Program-made: the position numbers and the translations under genes | Shown here: positions 15,898-24,573 of the stretch, in pieces | How positions within the stretch are numbered: position 1 is the first letter of the stretch | How the letters are laid out: every line of letters begins with the position of its first letter | NCBI GenBank assembly: GCA_049889175.1 | Contig: JBMHDW010000002.1 | Coordinates: 149,779 to 213,778, forward strand | Length of the DNA: 64,000 bases | Direction: 5' to 3' | Origin: JBMHDW01 sp049889175 | Lineage (GTDB): Bacteria; Pseudomonadota; Gammaproteobacteria; Comchoanobacterales; Comchoanobacteraceae | Notes under the pieces: generated by a model | The model's input: only the letters and a program-made list of their open reading frames with translations | The model's database searches: none | What the model was told of the DNA's origin: nothing

Positions 15898-16926
15898 ATG
15901 TGGTATTTATGTTTCTGTTGGCAACGTAAACAATTGATGATATTACCTGCCCATTATGTGAAGTGGGCAAGAATTCATGGTTTCTTATCTGATTGGTTTT
16001 TTATGCCAATCATGTATCTATTTGCACGAGCATTGAAGATGGTTTCAATACATCAATGCTTAATAGCGATTTCAACTGAGGGCCCAAATGAACTTATTAA
16101 GTGTTTATCAAAAGACACAGGCATTTATCGGCAAGAAGGTTGGTCTTGTTTACAACAATGGATTAAAATGGGCGTTCCTCTTAGCCATATGATACATCTT
16201 ATGTGTGTTACCTCTGATGATTATTATCAATGGTTATGTCAGGCTGAAGCCAATCAATGTATTCGATTGGCTGTAGAGCATATTTATCAAGAAGAGCAGC
16301 TAAGTCAGCAATGTTTTAAAGAGATAACAAGACAGCTGGCTTACCCCACTCAGCTGTTCATCTTTCTGAGTGTATTATTGCTTTTTATGGTGCCATTTTC
16401 TCCGATGGTTATTTGGCCTAAATTATTGCTTGTTATATTCATTTTAAGTTGCTTTAGACTGGTTTTTTATCAGTTATGTCAGAGGTTTCCATGGTGGAAG
16501 TCCTGGCAGGGACTGCTTTGGTTAATGCGTTTTGTCGCGCTTGAAAAAGCCGATCAAATGCCACATGTTGCTGTACTGATGGCAACGCAAGTGCTTAAAC
16601 ATCCTGATGCACAAAAAAGCTTACTTTATATAATTCAAGCAATCGAACAAGGAGACTCGTTTGAGCGATTATTACATTTAGTTATTTGCGTTCGTCATGC
16701 TGTAAAAAAACAATTAATTTATTATCAAAGTAAAGGCTTGCGTCAAGCATTTGATGGTTTGATTTTAGATGAAAAAAAGAGGTTTTTAAGAATACATCAA
16801 TACTATATATCTTCATTGATTATGATGTTTTACTGTATTTTTTCCATTGGATTTTTATGCTTGTTTTATATTGTTTACCAACCGATACTTAGTCATGCTG
16901 ATGTATTTAAAACACATATGTCATAG
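15898..16926 (+). CDS. pilC: Type IV pilus inner-membrane platform protein (PilC/GspF/ComGB-like)
   Basis: A 342-residue protein with two T2SSF-type repeats. The first ends in the hydrophobic pair QLAYPTQLFIFLSVLLLFMVPF...VIWPKLLLVIFILSCF, the second in the C-terminal YYISSLIMMFYCIFSIGFLCLFYIVYQPI, which matches the LIG-x-FL-YLPI end of PilC proteins. It lacks part of the conserved N-terminal repeat sequence, and the start codon region (MWYLCFCWQRKQ) is uncertain. It would anchor the ATPase and pilin at the inner membrane. It is separated from pilB by the inverted two-gene insert. Confidence 0.75.
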   Translation: MWYLCFCWQRKQLMILPAHYVKWARIHGFLSDWFFMPIMYLFARALKMVSIHQCLIAISTEGPNELIKCLSKDTGIYRQEGWSCLQQWIKMGVPLSHMIHLMCVTSDDYYQWLCQAEANQCIRLAVEHIYQEEQLSQQCFKEITRQLAYPTQLFIFLSVLLLFMVPFSPMVIWPKLLLVIFILSCFRLVFYQLCQRFPWWKSWQGLLWLMRFVALEKADQMPHVAVLMATQVLKHPDAQKSLLYIIQAIEQGDSFERLLHLVICVRHAVKKQLIYYQSKGLRQAFDGLILDEKKRFLRIHQYYISSLIMMFYCIFSIGFLCLFYIVYQPILSHADVFKTHMS

Positions 16927-17407
16927 TCATTTCTGGATATTTCTACCTCTGATGCAAGAAAGAAATATCTTTTTTTGGGTTTGTGGATTTAAAGCACCAC
17001 AGTTGTATTTTGTCATGTATTTAACAATTCAGGGATTGTTGGATGGTTATCATCGATGTATTTCTTCAATTGTTAGTTTGATCTTGATTGCCATTTGTAT
17101 GCATCAAAACGTTGGTCTATTTTGGTGGGAGGCACTGTTGTGTATGATGTTGTGTTTTTTGACACTCATTATGCTTGGTCCTGTTTTTGCTGCCGGCGAT
17201 ATTGAAGTTATGAGCGTGTTATCTTTGGTTTTAGGTATCGAAGAAATAGCCTTGTGGTTGGGCGTGGCAAGTATTTTGGGTGTTGCCTTGGCAAGTCTTT
17301 TTAGGCAGGCTACAATGCCTTGGATAAGTTTATTATGGCTATCTGCTTATATTAAGGATGTTTATGGGATTTATATGGGGTTTGGTGGGGCCAGTTGGTT
17401 CGGGTAA
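16901..17407 (+). CDS. pilD: Reduced prepilin peptidase (A24 aspartic protease domain only)
   Basis: A multi-pass membrane protein of about 168 residues. The two catalytic aspartates of A24 prepilin peptidases are recognisable: IQGLLDGYHR at the end of an early helix and AAGDIEV replacing the usual GxGDxK/L loop. The N-terminal methyltransferase/zinc domain of PilD (CxxC pairs) is absent, so the enzyme may cleave without methylating. The start is unclear: ATG codons at 16847, 16901 and 16952 are in frame and none has a good ribosome-binding site. It overlaps coaE by about 44 nt. Confidence 0.65.
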   Translation: MYLKHICHSHFWIFLPLMQERNIFFWVCGFKAPQLYFVMYLTIQGLLDGYHRCISSIVSLILIAICMHQNVGLFWWEALLCMMLCFLTLIMLGPVFAAGDIEVMSVLSLVLGIEEIALWLGVASILGVALASLFRQATMPWISLLWLSAYIKDVYGIYMGFGGASWFG

Positions 17408-17933
17408 GAGTACTGTAGGGCAATTATTTCAGCATTTGGGATGGTCTGTCATGGATATTGATGAGATAAACCGGCAGGTATTACGTCAAGTGGATATTCA
17501 AGAACAATTATTCAAGAAATACCCCATGATCCCTAAAGAGTTTAACCGCCAACGAGTTTGGTTGCGCAGAAGAATGCTTGATGACAGCTCTTGTAGGTCT
17601 TTTTTGGAGCAGATATTGTTACCTGAAGTTAAGCAAAAAGCCATAACATGGTGTCATGATCAGCAGCAGCATGCGATGATTCAATTACCCACCACAAGAT
17701 CATTATGTCTTTCTGACTATCCTCTTAAAGGTGTTATTGCTGTTGATGCTAGTGAGTCAATAAGAAAACTGAGATTACTTGAAAAACAATGGGCGGAAAA
17801 AAGTATTGAGCAAATAATGTCTATTCAATTGCCAGTGCCACAAAATACAGACTATGTGATTATCAATGATGGGGAACTTAACAATCTTTTAGCGCAAGTA
17901 GAGCATGTACATACTAAAATTCTTGGACAATAA
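17364..17933 (+). CDS. coaE: Dephospho-CoA kinase
   Basis: A 189-residue cytoplasmic enzyme catalysing the last step of CoA synthesis (phosphorylation of the 3'-OH of dephospho-CoA). It has the P-loop GLVGPVGSGKSTV (about residues 6-18), the MDIDEINRQ substrate motif and a VIAVDAS strand. The usual lid arginine region is shortened, and at 189 residues it is slightly below E. coli CoaE (206). The ATG at 17364 has AAGGA upstream; the ATG at 17358 overlaps that site. It follows pilD, a conserved gammaproteobacterial order. Confidence 0.9.
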   Translation: MGFIWGLVGPVGSGKSTVGQLFQHLGWSVMDIDEINRQVLRQVDIQEQLFKKYPMIPKEFNRQRVWLRRRMLDDSSCRSFLEQILLPEVKQKAITWCHDQQQHAMIQLPTTRSLCLSDYPLKGVIAVDASESIRKLRLLEKQWAEKSIEQIMSIQLPVPQNTDYVIINDGELNNLLAQVEHVHTKILGQ

Positions 17934-17977
17934 AGCGCATTATGTTAGGGTAGCTTTGATAACCATAAAAGGTAGCT

Positions 17978-18751
17978 ATGACCGAATTAGTAATATACGA
18001 ACAACCTTTAAGTGAATACATCAATATATGTTTGCGTCTAGAAGGATTATTTCAACGAATTGAGCGTATTTTTCAATCTCCAACAGAGCTCAATATTGCT
18101 GTAGCTCTGGAACAATTTATTGCCATATTAGCTTTAACTGAACGTTCTGATTTGAAAAGTAGATTGGCACAAGCACTCAATAGCCAGCTCAATAAGCTAC
18201 AGCAATTTGAGCGTAACCCAGATGTAGATGGATCAATATTATCTCATTACATTGATGTGATTAAAAATCATGCCGAACAATTGAGCACTTTAGATGGGCG
18301 TATAGGTCAGTCACTTAGAGATATTCCATTGCTTCGCTTAATGCACCAGCAGTTAAATACGCCTGGGGGTATTAGTATTCATATGGTGCCAGCATATCAG
18401 TTATGGTTACAGCAGCCATTGCTTGAACGTATTAATATGTTAAAAAAGTGGTTAGAAGAAATTGCTTTTCTATATAAAATTAATCAGAGCCTATTGAGTG
18501 GGTGTCGTGATCAGCAAGCAATGATGCCTATCAAAGCAATCAATGGTTTTCATCAGCAGTCATTAAATACTTCGCCACAAGTGGTGATGATTCGTGTGGG
18601 TATTTTAAAAGGCGAGCAGCGATTTGCAGTTACCAGTGTTGGTAAGCATAGGCTTTCAATTACTTTTTATCAAAATAAAATACATGAAGGGCGTCAGATT
18701 CATGAGCGAGATCCCAATGACTTTTTGTTTTATTTAGCTTGCTGCCATTAA
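17978..18751 (+). CDS. zapD: Cell division protein ZapD
   Basis: A 257-residue cytosolic protein of the ZapD/YacF family, which cross-links FtsZ filaments at midcell. Family features include YEQPLSEYINICLRLEGLF at the N-terminus, GRIGQSLRDIPLL and a C-terminal beta region (RVGILKGEQRFAVTSVGKHRLSITF). The length matches the family. It follows coaE and is convergent with mutT, whose 3' end it overlaps by 18 nt. Its partner FtsZ is encoded at 42.4 kb. Confidence 0.92.
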   Translation: MTELVIYEQPLSEYINICLRLEGLFQRIERIFQSPTELNIAVALEQFIAILALTERSDLKSRLAQALNSQLNKLQQFERNPDVDGSILSHYIDVIKNHAEQLSTLDGRIGQSLRDIPLLRLMHQQLNTPGGISIHMVPAYQLWLQQPLLERINMLKKWLEEIAFLYKINQSLLSGCRDQQAMMPIKAINGFHQQSLNTSPQVVMIRVGILKGEQRFAVTSVGKHRLSITFYQNKIHEGRQIHERDPNDFLFYLACCH

Positions 18752-19129
18752 TGCCATTTTAAGTTGCTTTAAACCCGCTGGTAACATCGTAAATGGAGGT
18801 TGATTAATAGATGCGATCGGTTGCCAGTGTATTAACTGTCCCTCGTTGCCTCGTGGTGTTTGTGTAAAACGTAAAATATTAAAAACATGAAGCTGAATGA
18901 AGCCATGTGGGTAATGGTGCCCGATGCTATAAGCGAGTGAAGCTTGGCGAATTTGAATGCCAACCTCCTCATTTATCTCTCGTTCAAGTGCCTCTATTGG
19001 TAGTTCTTTTTTTTCGCATTTGCCACCTGGAAGCTCCCAATAACCGTCCATTAATTGGTGTTTTTGGCGCTTGCTGATTAGGAGATGATTATCTAGTTTG
19101 ATAATGCCAGCGGAGACTTGTTGGATCAT
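18734..19129 (-). CDS. mutT: 8-oxo-dGTP diphosphatase (Nudix hydrolase)
   Basis: A 131-residue Nudix protein. The Nudix box reads GGKCEKKELPIEALEREINEEVGI, matching G-x5-E-x7-REUxEEx-GU. The size and position between zapD and secA are those of MutT, which removes mutagenic 8-oxo-dGTP. The C-terminal thiamine-phosphate-synthase-like extension found in some relatives is absent. The ATG overlaps the stop of the upstream DUF4389 gene by 4 nt, so the two genes are coupled. Confidence 0.9.
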   Translation of the reverse strand: MIQQVSAGIIKLDNHLLISKRQKHQLMDGYWELPGGKCEKKELPIEALEREINEEVGIQIRQASLAYSIGHHYPHGFIQLHVFNILRFTQTPRGNEGQLIHWQPIASINQPPFTMLPAGLKQLKMALMAAS

Positions 19130-19404
19130 GCATCAGGAAAGCTTGTGAAAGGGAAAGGAGGGGTCTCTGAGTGATATGACATGTATAAAATGGTTTGATA
19201 GGTAAAAGCACATGCGGCATTAGATATGGTTTTAATTTGTGGTGATGGCTTTGATAGTAGTGATATATGCAAAAATTGAAGTAATGATAGTGCAATTAGT
19301 GCTGCTGGAATTAGCCACCAAATAACAGCACCAAAAAGGATCATGTAAACCAATCGTACCCAATGATCACGAACTTTAAGTGAAGAAAAATTAAGTGTTA
19401 TCAT
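19126..19404 (-). CDS. DUF4389 small membrane protein
   Basis: A 92-residue protein with two close hydrophobic segments (RLVYMILFGAVIWWLIPAALIALSLLQFLH) and the family end pattern AFTYQTILYMSYHSETPPFPF, where DUF4389 proteins read YLYQVLRYLTFNSEERPFPF. The function of the family is unknown. It lies between secA and mutT on the same strand and overlaps mutT by 4 nt. Confidence 0.8.
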   Translation of the reverse strand: MITLNFSSLKVRDHWVRLVYMILFGAVIWWLIPAALIALSLLQFLHISLLSKPSPQIKTISNAACAFTYQTILYMSYHSETPPFPFTSFPDA

Positions 19405-19510
19405 GTCTGTCTCTCTTTTGTCTTAATTCATTGTGTCTTGATTTATCCTAAAAGGCAAGATATAGCTTTGGTTTTCTCACTAATGGCTGCATTTATGCTG
19501 GGAAATTGTT

Positions 19511-22045
19511 TTAAGATAAGTTGTCTGTCATTTGAAGGTTATAACCACTTTGAGCAGGCTTCTCTTCCTGTTTTTTTATGATAAAACACAGTTTAAGTGA
19601 TTCTTTTGAAATGTATTTAATTAAATATTTAAACATTTCAAAACATTCTTGCTTGAATTCTTGCTTTGGGTTTTTTTGTGCATAGCTTCTAAGATTAATA
19701 CTTTGTCTTAAATGATCTATATTGTTTAAATGGTCAACCCAATTTTTATCAAAGGTTTTGAGGAGTATTACTTGGGTAATGGCATAATACTGTTCTCCCC
19801 AATGTTGTTCTTGATGTTGTATAACATGTTCAAGGGTTTGATTGAGGTGCTCTATCAGATGATCTACGGTTAATGCATCTTTTTCCTTAAGAGCATCAAA
19901 AGAAACAGAAATACCAATTTCCTCTAAAATATGTTGATTTAGTTGATCTAACGGCCATTCATTAGCAGGTTGATCAGTATCTATATTCGTTGTGATACAC
20001 TCCTTAACATAACGTTTAACCATGTCATCTAAAATACTCTTGGTTTCTTCAGGGTTCAGTAGCTCATTACGTGTTTGGTAAATTAAATGGCGTTGTTCGT
20101 CAGTTACATTGTCATATTCAATGAGTTGTTTGCGACGATCAAAGTTCAATGCTTCAACTTTTTGTTGGGCACCTTCAATACTACGATTCAACATTTTATG
20201 TTCGATAACATCATCTTCTTTCATGCCCAGCGTTCGCATGATACTGATAAAACGGTCTGATGCAAACAGTCTCATTAAATCATCAGTTAGTGATAGATAG
20301 AATACAGTCACTCCTGGATCGCCCTGTCGTCCAGCACGTCCTCTAAGTTGATTATCAATCCTTCGAGATTCATGTCTTTCAGTGGCCAGTACATACAATC
20401 CACCTAGTTTCTTTACTGCCTCATGATCTTTTTGCCATTTTTCTTGAATGGTTGTTATTTTCTCTTCACTCGGTTTTTTAATTTGGTCGATAAGAAATTG
20501 TGGGTTACCACCCAAGACGATATCAGTTCCGCGTCCTGCCATGTTAGTTGAGATCGTGATGCTGTTAAGTGCGCCAGCCTGTGCAATAATCATGGCTTCT
20601 TTCTGGTGTTTTTTTGCATTGAGCACCTCATGCTTCAAGCCTTCTTTGGTAAGGCGTTTAGAAAGCTCTTCACTACGCTCAATTGATACAGTACCAATTA
20701 ATAAAGGTTGCCCAGTTTTATGAATGTTTTTAATTTCTTTTACGATGGCATTCATCTTTGCATCGTGAGATTGATAGATTTTATCTGTTAAGTCTTGACG
20801 AATGCAAGGTTTGTGGGTAGGAATGACAACGACTTCTAAATCATATATTTCTTTAAACTCAGGTGCCTCTGTGTCTGCGGTACCGGTCATGCCGCTAATG
20901 GTTTTGTATAATCTAAAATAGTTTTGAAAAGAGATGCTCGCTTGAGTTCTTGTTTCTGGTTGGATGGGAAGTTTTTCCTTAGCTTCAATGGCTTGATGGA
21001 GTCCTTCAGACCATCGACGACCAGTCATGCTTCTTCCTGTGAATGAATCGATGATAACAATGTTTTTATTTTTAATGATGTAATCGGTATTCTCTTCAAA
21101 TAAATGAAGTGCTTTAAGTGCATTGTTTATGCGATGCAATAAGCCTAGGTGCTCAGGGTGATAGAGGTCTTTGGCATTATTAAGCAGTTGGGATTGAGTT
21201 AATAGCTCTTCAATGTTTTTTTGACCTTGTTCTGAGATGATGATTTGTTTGTCTTTTTCATTAATCCAAAAGTCACCATCCTCATTATCTTCATGTGTTG
21301 AGGGCTTGAGTTGACCAGCTAATTCTGCAATGAGACTCAGTTGTTCTTGAGACGTTTGTTGTTGGCCTGAAATAATTAAAGGTGTTCTGGCTTCATCAAT
21401 TAGGATGGAATCAACCTCATCAATAACACAAAAGCTTAGTTCTCTTTGCACTTGCTTGGATTTGTTATCGGCTAAATTATCTCTCAAATAATCAAAGCCA
21501 AGCTCATTGTTTGTCGCATAGGTAATATCAGCGTTATAGGCGGCTTTTTTCTCTTCTAGGGGCATATCTGAATAAATGCAACCGACCGTTAAACCTAGAT
21601 ATTCATAAATATTGGCCATCCATTCGGCATCACGCTTTGCAAGATAATCATTTACGGTCACTACGTGGACACTTTGACCTGTCAAAGCATGAAGCACGCA
21701 AGGTAATGTGGCTGATAGTGTTTTACCTTCACCTGTCATCATCTCTGCAATATTGCCATGATGAAGAGCAATACCCGCTAGTAATTGGACATCATAATGT
21801 CGTTGGTTAATTGTTCTTTTACCTGCTTCACGGACTAAAGCAAATGTCTCGGGTAAGAGTGCATCAAGATTATTCTCTTTTTGATATGCATCCTTAAGTT
21901 GTTTAATGCGGAGCTGGATTTCTTCTTGGGTTTTATGAATGAGAGAAGACTCAAGTTTGTTTATGTTATCAACAATTTTTTTATATTGTTTTAAAATCTT
22001 GTCGTTTTTAGTGCCAAAAAGTGCTTTCAGTATTGATGAGAACAT
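19511..22045 (-). CDS. secA: Preprotein translocase ATPase SecA
   Basis: An 844-residue motor that pushes unfolded preproteins through SecYEG. Motifs: GEGKTL Walker A (MTGEGKTLSATLPC), DEVDSILIDEARTPLIISG (Walker B and following), the PTHKP region, NMAGRGTDIVLGG, RHESRRIDNQLRGRAGRQGDPG and the helical scaffold to about residue 820. The C-terminal zinc-binding SecB/phospholipid tail (CxCxSGxx[FY]xxC[CH]) is missing; the protein ends QSGYNLQMTDNLS, so it is about 55 residues shorter than the E. coli form. Divergent from dciA. Confidence 0.97.
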   Translation of the reverse strand: MFSSILKALFGTKNDKILKQYKKIVDNINKLESSLIHKTQEEIQLRIKQLKDAYQKENNLDALLPETFALVREAGKRTINQRHYDVQLLAGIALHHGNIAEMMTGEGKTLSATLPCVLHALTGQSVHVVTVNDYLAKRDAEWMANIYEYLGLTVGCIYSDMPLEEKKAAYNADITYATNNELGFDYLRDNLADNKSKQVQRELSFCVIDEVDSILIDEARTPLIISGQQQTSQEQLSLIAELAGQLKPSTHEDNEDGDFWINEKDKQIIISEQGQKNIEELLTQSQLLNNAKDLYHPEHLGLLHRINNALKALHLFEENTDYIIKNKNIVIIDSFTGRSMTGRRWSEGLHQAIEAKEKLPIQPETRTQASISFQNYFRLYKTISGMTGTADTEAPEFKEIYDLEVVVIPTHKPCIRQDLTDKIYQSHDAKMNAIVKEIKNIHKTGQPLLIGTVSIERSEELSKRLTKEGLKHEVLNAKKHQKEAMIIAQAGALNSITISTNMAGRGTDIVLGGNPQFLIDQIKKPSEEKITTIQEKWQKDHEAVKKLGGLYVLATERHESRRIDNQLRGRAGRQGDPGVTVFYLSLTDDLMRLFASDRFISIMRTLGMKEDDVIEHKMLNRSIEGAQQKVEALNFDRRKQLIEYDNVTDEQRHLIYQTRNELLNPEETKSILDDMVKRYVKECITTNIDTDQPANEWPLDQLNQHILEEIGISVSFDALKEKDALTVDHLIEHLNQTLEHVIQHQEQHWGEQYYAITQVILLKTFDKNWVDHLNNIDHLRQSINLRSYAQKNPKQEFKQECFEMFKYLIKYISKESLKLCFIIKKQEEKPAQSGYNLQMTDNLS

Positions 22046-22143
22046 GTTCTGCCTTAAGGTGTAATCAAAGTGACATCATTATACGCTAAAAGTATGTTGT
22101 GTTCAATATTGATTCATGGTGTAAATCTAGGCAAGATAATAAG

Positions 22144-22413
22144 ATGAGTATTGCAAAAATATTAGATGAATCTTTTTCACATTTAACACATACCATTCAA
22201 GAGACAGAAAGGGGGCAAAATCTTCTATCAGCTATACCTGAGGAATATCGTTCATTTTGTCAGATATTAAAAGTAGACGTGTTAATGGTGGTAATCGGTG
22301 TGCGTAATCAGGCCGCATTATTTTGGCTTCGCCTAAAGCATGATGAGCTAGCACAAAATCTTTCAAAGCTAATCGGGAAAAGTGTTGACTTGAAGTTAAC
22401 GATGCTTCACTAA
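22144..22413 (+). CDS. dciA: DciA-like protein (DUF721), small
   Basis: An 89-residue protein divergent from secA. It carries DUF721-type features: a hydrophobic strand LKVDVLMVVIGVRNQAALFWLRLKHDELAQNL and a closing strand KLTMLH. DciA loads or assists the DnaB helicase in bacteria without DnaC. The genomic spot beside secA and near lpxC relatives is where dciA sits in many gammaproteobacteria. The family is poorly conserved, so the name is probable, not certain. The start is the ATG at 22144; an ATG at 22099 would add 15 residues. Confidence 0.65.
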   Translation: MSIAKILDESFSHLTHTIQETERGQNLLSAIPEEYRSFCQILKVDVLMVVIGVRNQAALFWLRLKHDELAQNLSKLIGKSVDLKLTMLH

Positions 22414-22441
22414 GATACAGTATCCAGCAAGCATTAATTTG

Positions 22442-24436
22442 TTAAACAGTCATTGGTATTGAAGTCTGTGTTATTTCAAATCCTGCAGCAGTGCGTTTCT
22501 CCCATTCTGCATTATAATTTATGTTAGAGTCGCTGTGTCTAATGTGTAATACGGTCAGATCAGAATTTTTATTGATAATTTCTGCAATTCTTTCTTTAGG
22601 TTCTGGGCCCATATTACTGAAACATTCATCTAGTAGTAATATAGAGCGGTTTGTAGCAGTAGCAGCAATATAATTTACACAAAAATAAGCTGCTTGCTGT
22701 TCTCCTGATGAATTGATATTTTCAAAGATTGAAGTAGCTGTAACGTTATTGATGTCGTCAATTGAGATGTCTTCGTTTTTAATGATAAGCATATACATTT
22801 GGATAAATTTTTTGATTAAATTACTGTCAACTTCTTTATCCGTTTCATATAGATTAGGGTAGAAGATATTCTTACATTCTTGGTAGTTAAATATGTCTAA
22901 ATTGGGATCGTTTTTAATCATTGTTTTGATGTTGTTTAATTTAACTTCGAAGTCACCAGAAACTTTGGCACCCACATAGCACACTTGACTACGTTTAATC
23001 CTAATTGATTCCAAATTATCTGGTTGTTCTACACCCAATAGCAGATCAAAGAAGGTTGATTTTCCAACGCCATTTTCTTTGCTTCGTATCTGAATTTTTT
23101 GACCTTTTTCAATATTATTTGAGAATCTGTAAAAGAAAGTTGTGTTAACGCCAGTAGTGTTTAGGCGGCTAAAGTTCATTTCCTCGATTTCAACAGCATA
23201 AGCCGCTTCATTATTAAGGGAGTGGGAGGTTATTTGGGTTTGTTCTGATTCGATAAATTCACCATTTTTATAAAAGCCAATGGCCTCAAAAAGCTCTTTG
23301 ACTCGTGCAGTGGCATTGTCGAATTTAACATACATATTGATGTTGTTAACCATTAGCAATAGATCACCAGATAAGTCCATAAATGTTTTAATGCTAAGCA
23401 TGAAAGCACCAAAGCCAATTTTACCAGACATCAAATCGCCACAAAGTACTATTGCAAGAATGGGTACAATGATTTTATTAAGAGTTTTTGACCAGATAGA
23501 AAATTCAGTGTCAACCACGATTTTTCCTTTTTGATACGACTCATTTGCAGCTAGTATTTTATTCCAAAGTTTTGTTTTATAGTAGTTTTGGCTGTTCTCG
23601 TTAGCTTTTCTGAGTATGATTTGGGTGTCGGCTTTCTGAATAGTGCCTTCTGAGGTAACGTCTCTTTGTTGTGTATCATACACATTAAATATTTTGCTCT
23701 TTTGATCTGCGAGTGATCTAAGCCAAAAGTAGGTGAACGTGACATAAATCAATAGAAAGGCGAATAAGTTCAGTGACACACTTGTGAGTATCCAGGTGTT
23801 TACAATGCAGTTTAATGTTGTAAAAAGGAAATGCATAGTTGTTACAGTTGCATAATCAATACTGTCAGGTAAGTCAGTAGATAAAATGCTTTCAGAGTTG
23901 TCAATATTTTGAGTGGCTTTTAATGGCTTTGTGTTATAACAGAAATCAAGTGTTTTTTTTGTATGATAGCGATGCCAGTTGGCATAATTGTTGCGTCTAA
24001 AGTACCTAAGGAAAGCTCTTATTAATTGTGAGATGAGAATAATTATGAGGTATGTTTTTATTGAGAAGGTGAATGTGATAATATTTTTATTTGCTAACGC
24101 ATCATACATGGTTCGCATATTGGTTTTTTCAATCAATAGAATAGCAGTATAAATTACTTGTGCAAAAAGAAGGATGCGTAAATGATACAAGACTTTGTTT
24201 TTCTTTTCTGGCTCTAGGGTATCAAGTGTTTGGTAAATAAACTTTGTGTTTTGACCAGTCTTGAGTTTAAAAAAAAGCCATTGTAGACCGGAGTATTGAA
24301 AGATGAGAATGGCAAATCGTATTAAAAGATCAAAAGGGGAGAATAAAATATCAAATAGTTTTTGAAATAAGCCTGGATTGTTGTTGTGCTTATCGTTGGT
24401 TGAATATGCTGATGTATCTTGTTTGCTAGTCATCAT
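22442..24436 (-). CDS. SbmA/BacA-like ABC transporter with fused, partly degenerate ATPase domain
   Basis: A 664-residue half-transporter. The membrane domain (about residues 30-400) has SbmA/BacA (ABC_membrane_2) traits: LRYFRRNNYANWHRYHTKKTLDFCY and KSKIFNVYDTQQRDVTSEGTIQKA regions. The ATPase domain follows: Walker A reads SKENGVGKST (the first glycine replaced), signature NSSGEQQAA (family LSLGEQQR), Walker B SILLLDECFS with the catalytic Glu and an H-loop LHIRHSD. In other bacteria such proteins move peptides, cobalamin or very-long-chain lipids and aid survival in hosts. The substrate here is unknown. The extra asparagine- and lysine-rich loops are unusual. Confidence 0.75.
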   Translation of the reverse strand: MMTSKQDTSAYSTNDKHNNNPGLFQKLFDILFSPFDLLIRFAILIFQYSGLQWLFFKLKTGQNTKFIYQTLDTLEPEKKNKVLYHLRILLFAQVIYTAILLIEKTNMRTMYDALANKNIITFTFSIKTYLIIILISQLIRAFLRYFRRNNYANWHRYHTKKTLDFCYNTKPLKATQNIDNSESILSTDLPDSIDYATVTTMHFLFTTLNCIVNTWILTSVSLNLFAFLLIYVTFTYFWLRSLADQKSKIFNVYDTQQRDVTSEGTIQKADTQIILRKANENSQNYYKTKLWNKILAANESYQKGKIVVDTEFSIWSKTLNKIIVPILAIVLCGDLMSGKIGFGAFMLSIKTFMDLSGDLLLMVNNINMYVKFDNATARVKELFEAIGFYKNGEFIESEQTQITSHSLNNEAAYAVEIEEMNFSRLNTTGVNTTFFYRFSNNIEKGQKIQIRSKENGVGKSTFFDLLLGVEQPDNLESIRIKRSQVCYVGAKVSGDFEVKLNNIKTMIKNDPNLDIFNYQECKNIFYPNLYETDKEVDSNLIKKFIQMYMLIIKNEDISIDDINNVTATSIFENINSSGEQQAAYFCVNYIAATATNRSILLLDECFSNMGPEPKERIAEIINKNSDLTVLHIRHSDSNINYNAEWEKRTAAGFEITQTSIPMTV

Positions 24437-24488
24437 CTATTTCTCCGAGCCAAATTGTCGAATTGTCGCACGTTTTTGGCTTTTTTGT

Positions 24489-24521
24489 CAATGATTAAAT
24501 TTTATTTGATTCAAATCATTG
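24489..24521 (+). promoter_or_regulatory. Inverted repeat overlapping the -35 of the ankyrin gene promoter
   Basis: CAATGATT (24489-24496) and AATCATTG (24514-24521) form a perfect 8-bp dyad with a 17-nt centre. The right arm covers the start of the -35 hexamer TTGATT. This geometry suits an operator for the ankyrin gene or the divergent ABC gene. Confidence 0.45.
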
Positions 24522-24547
24522 ATTTATATATATTTATGAGTTATAAT
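24519..24547 (+). promoter_or_regulatory. Sigma-70-type promoter of the ankyrin-protein gene
   Basis: TTGATT (24519-24524), a 17-bp spacer and a perfect TATAAT (24542-24547) precede the ATG at 24574 by a short leader. Confidence 0.6.
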
Positions 24548-24573
24548 AAATAAAAATAATAATGGAGAAAATT

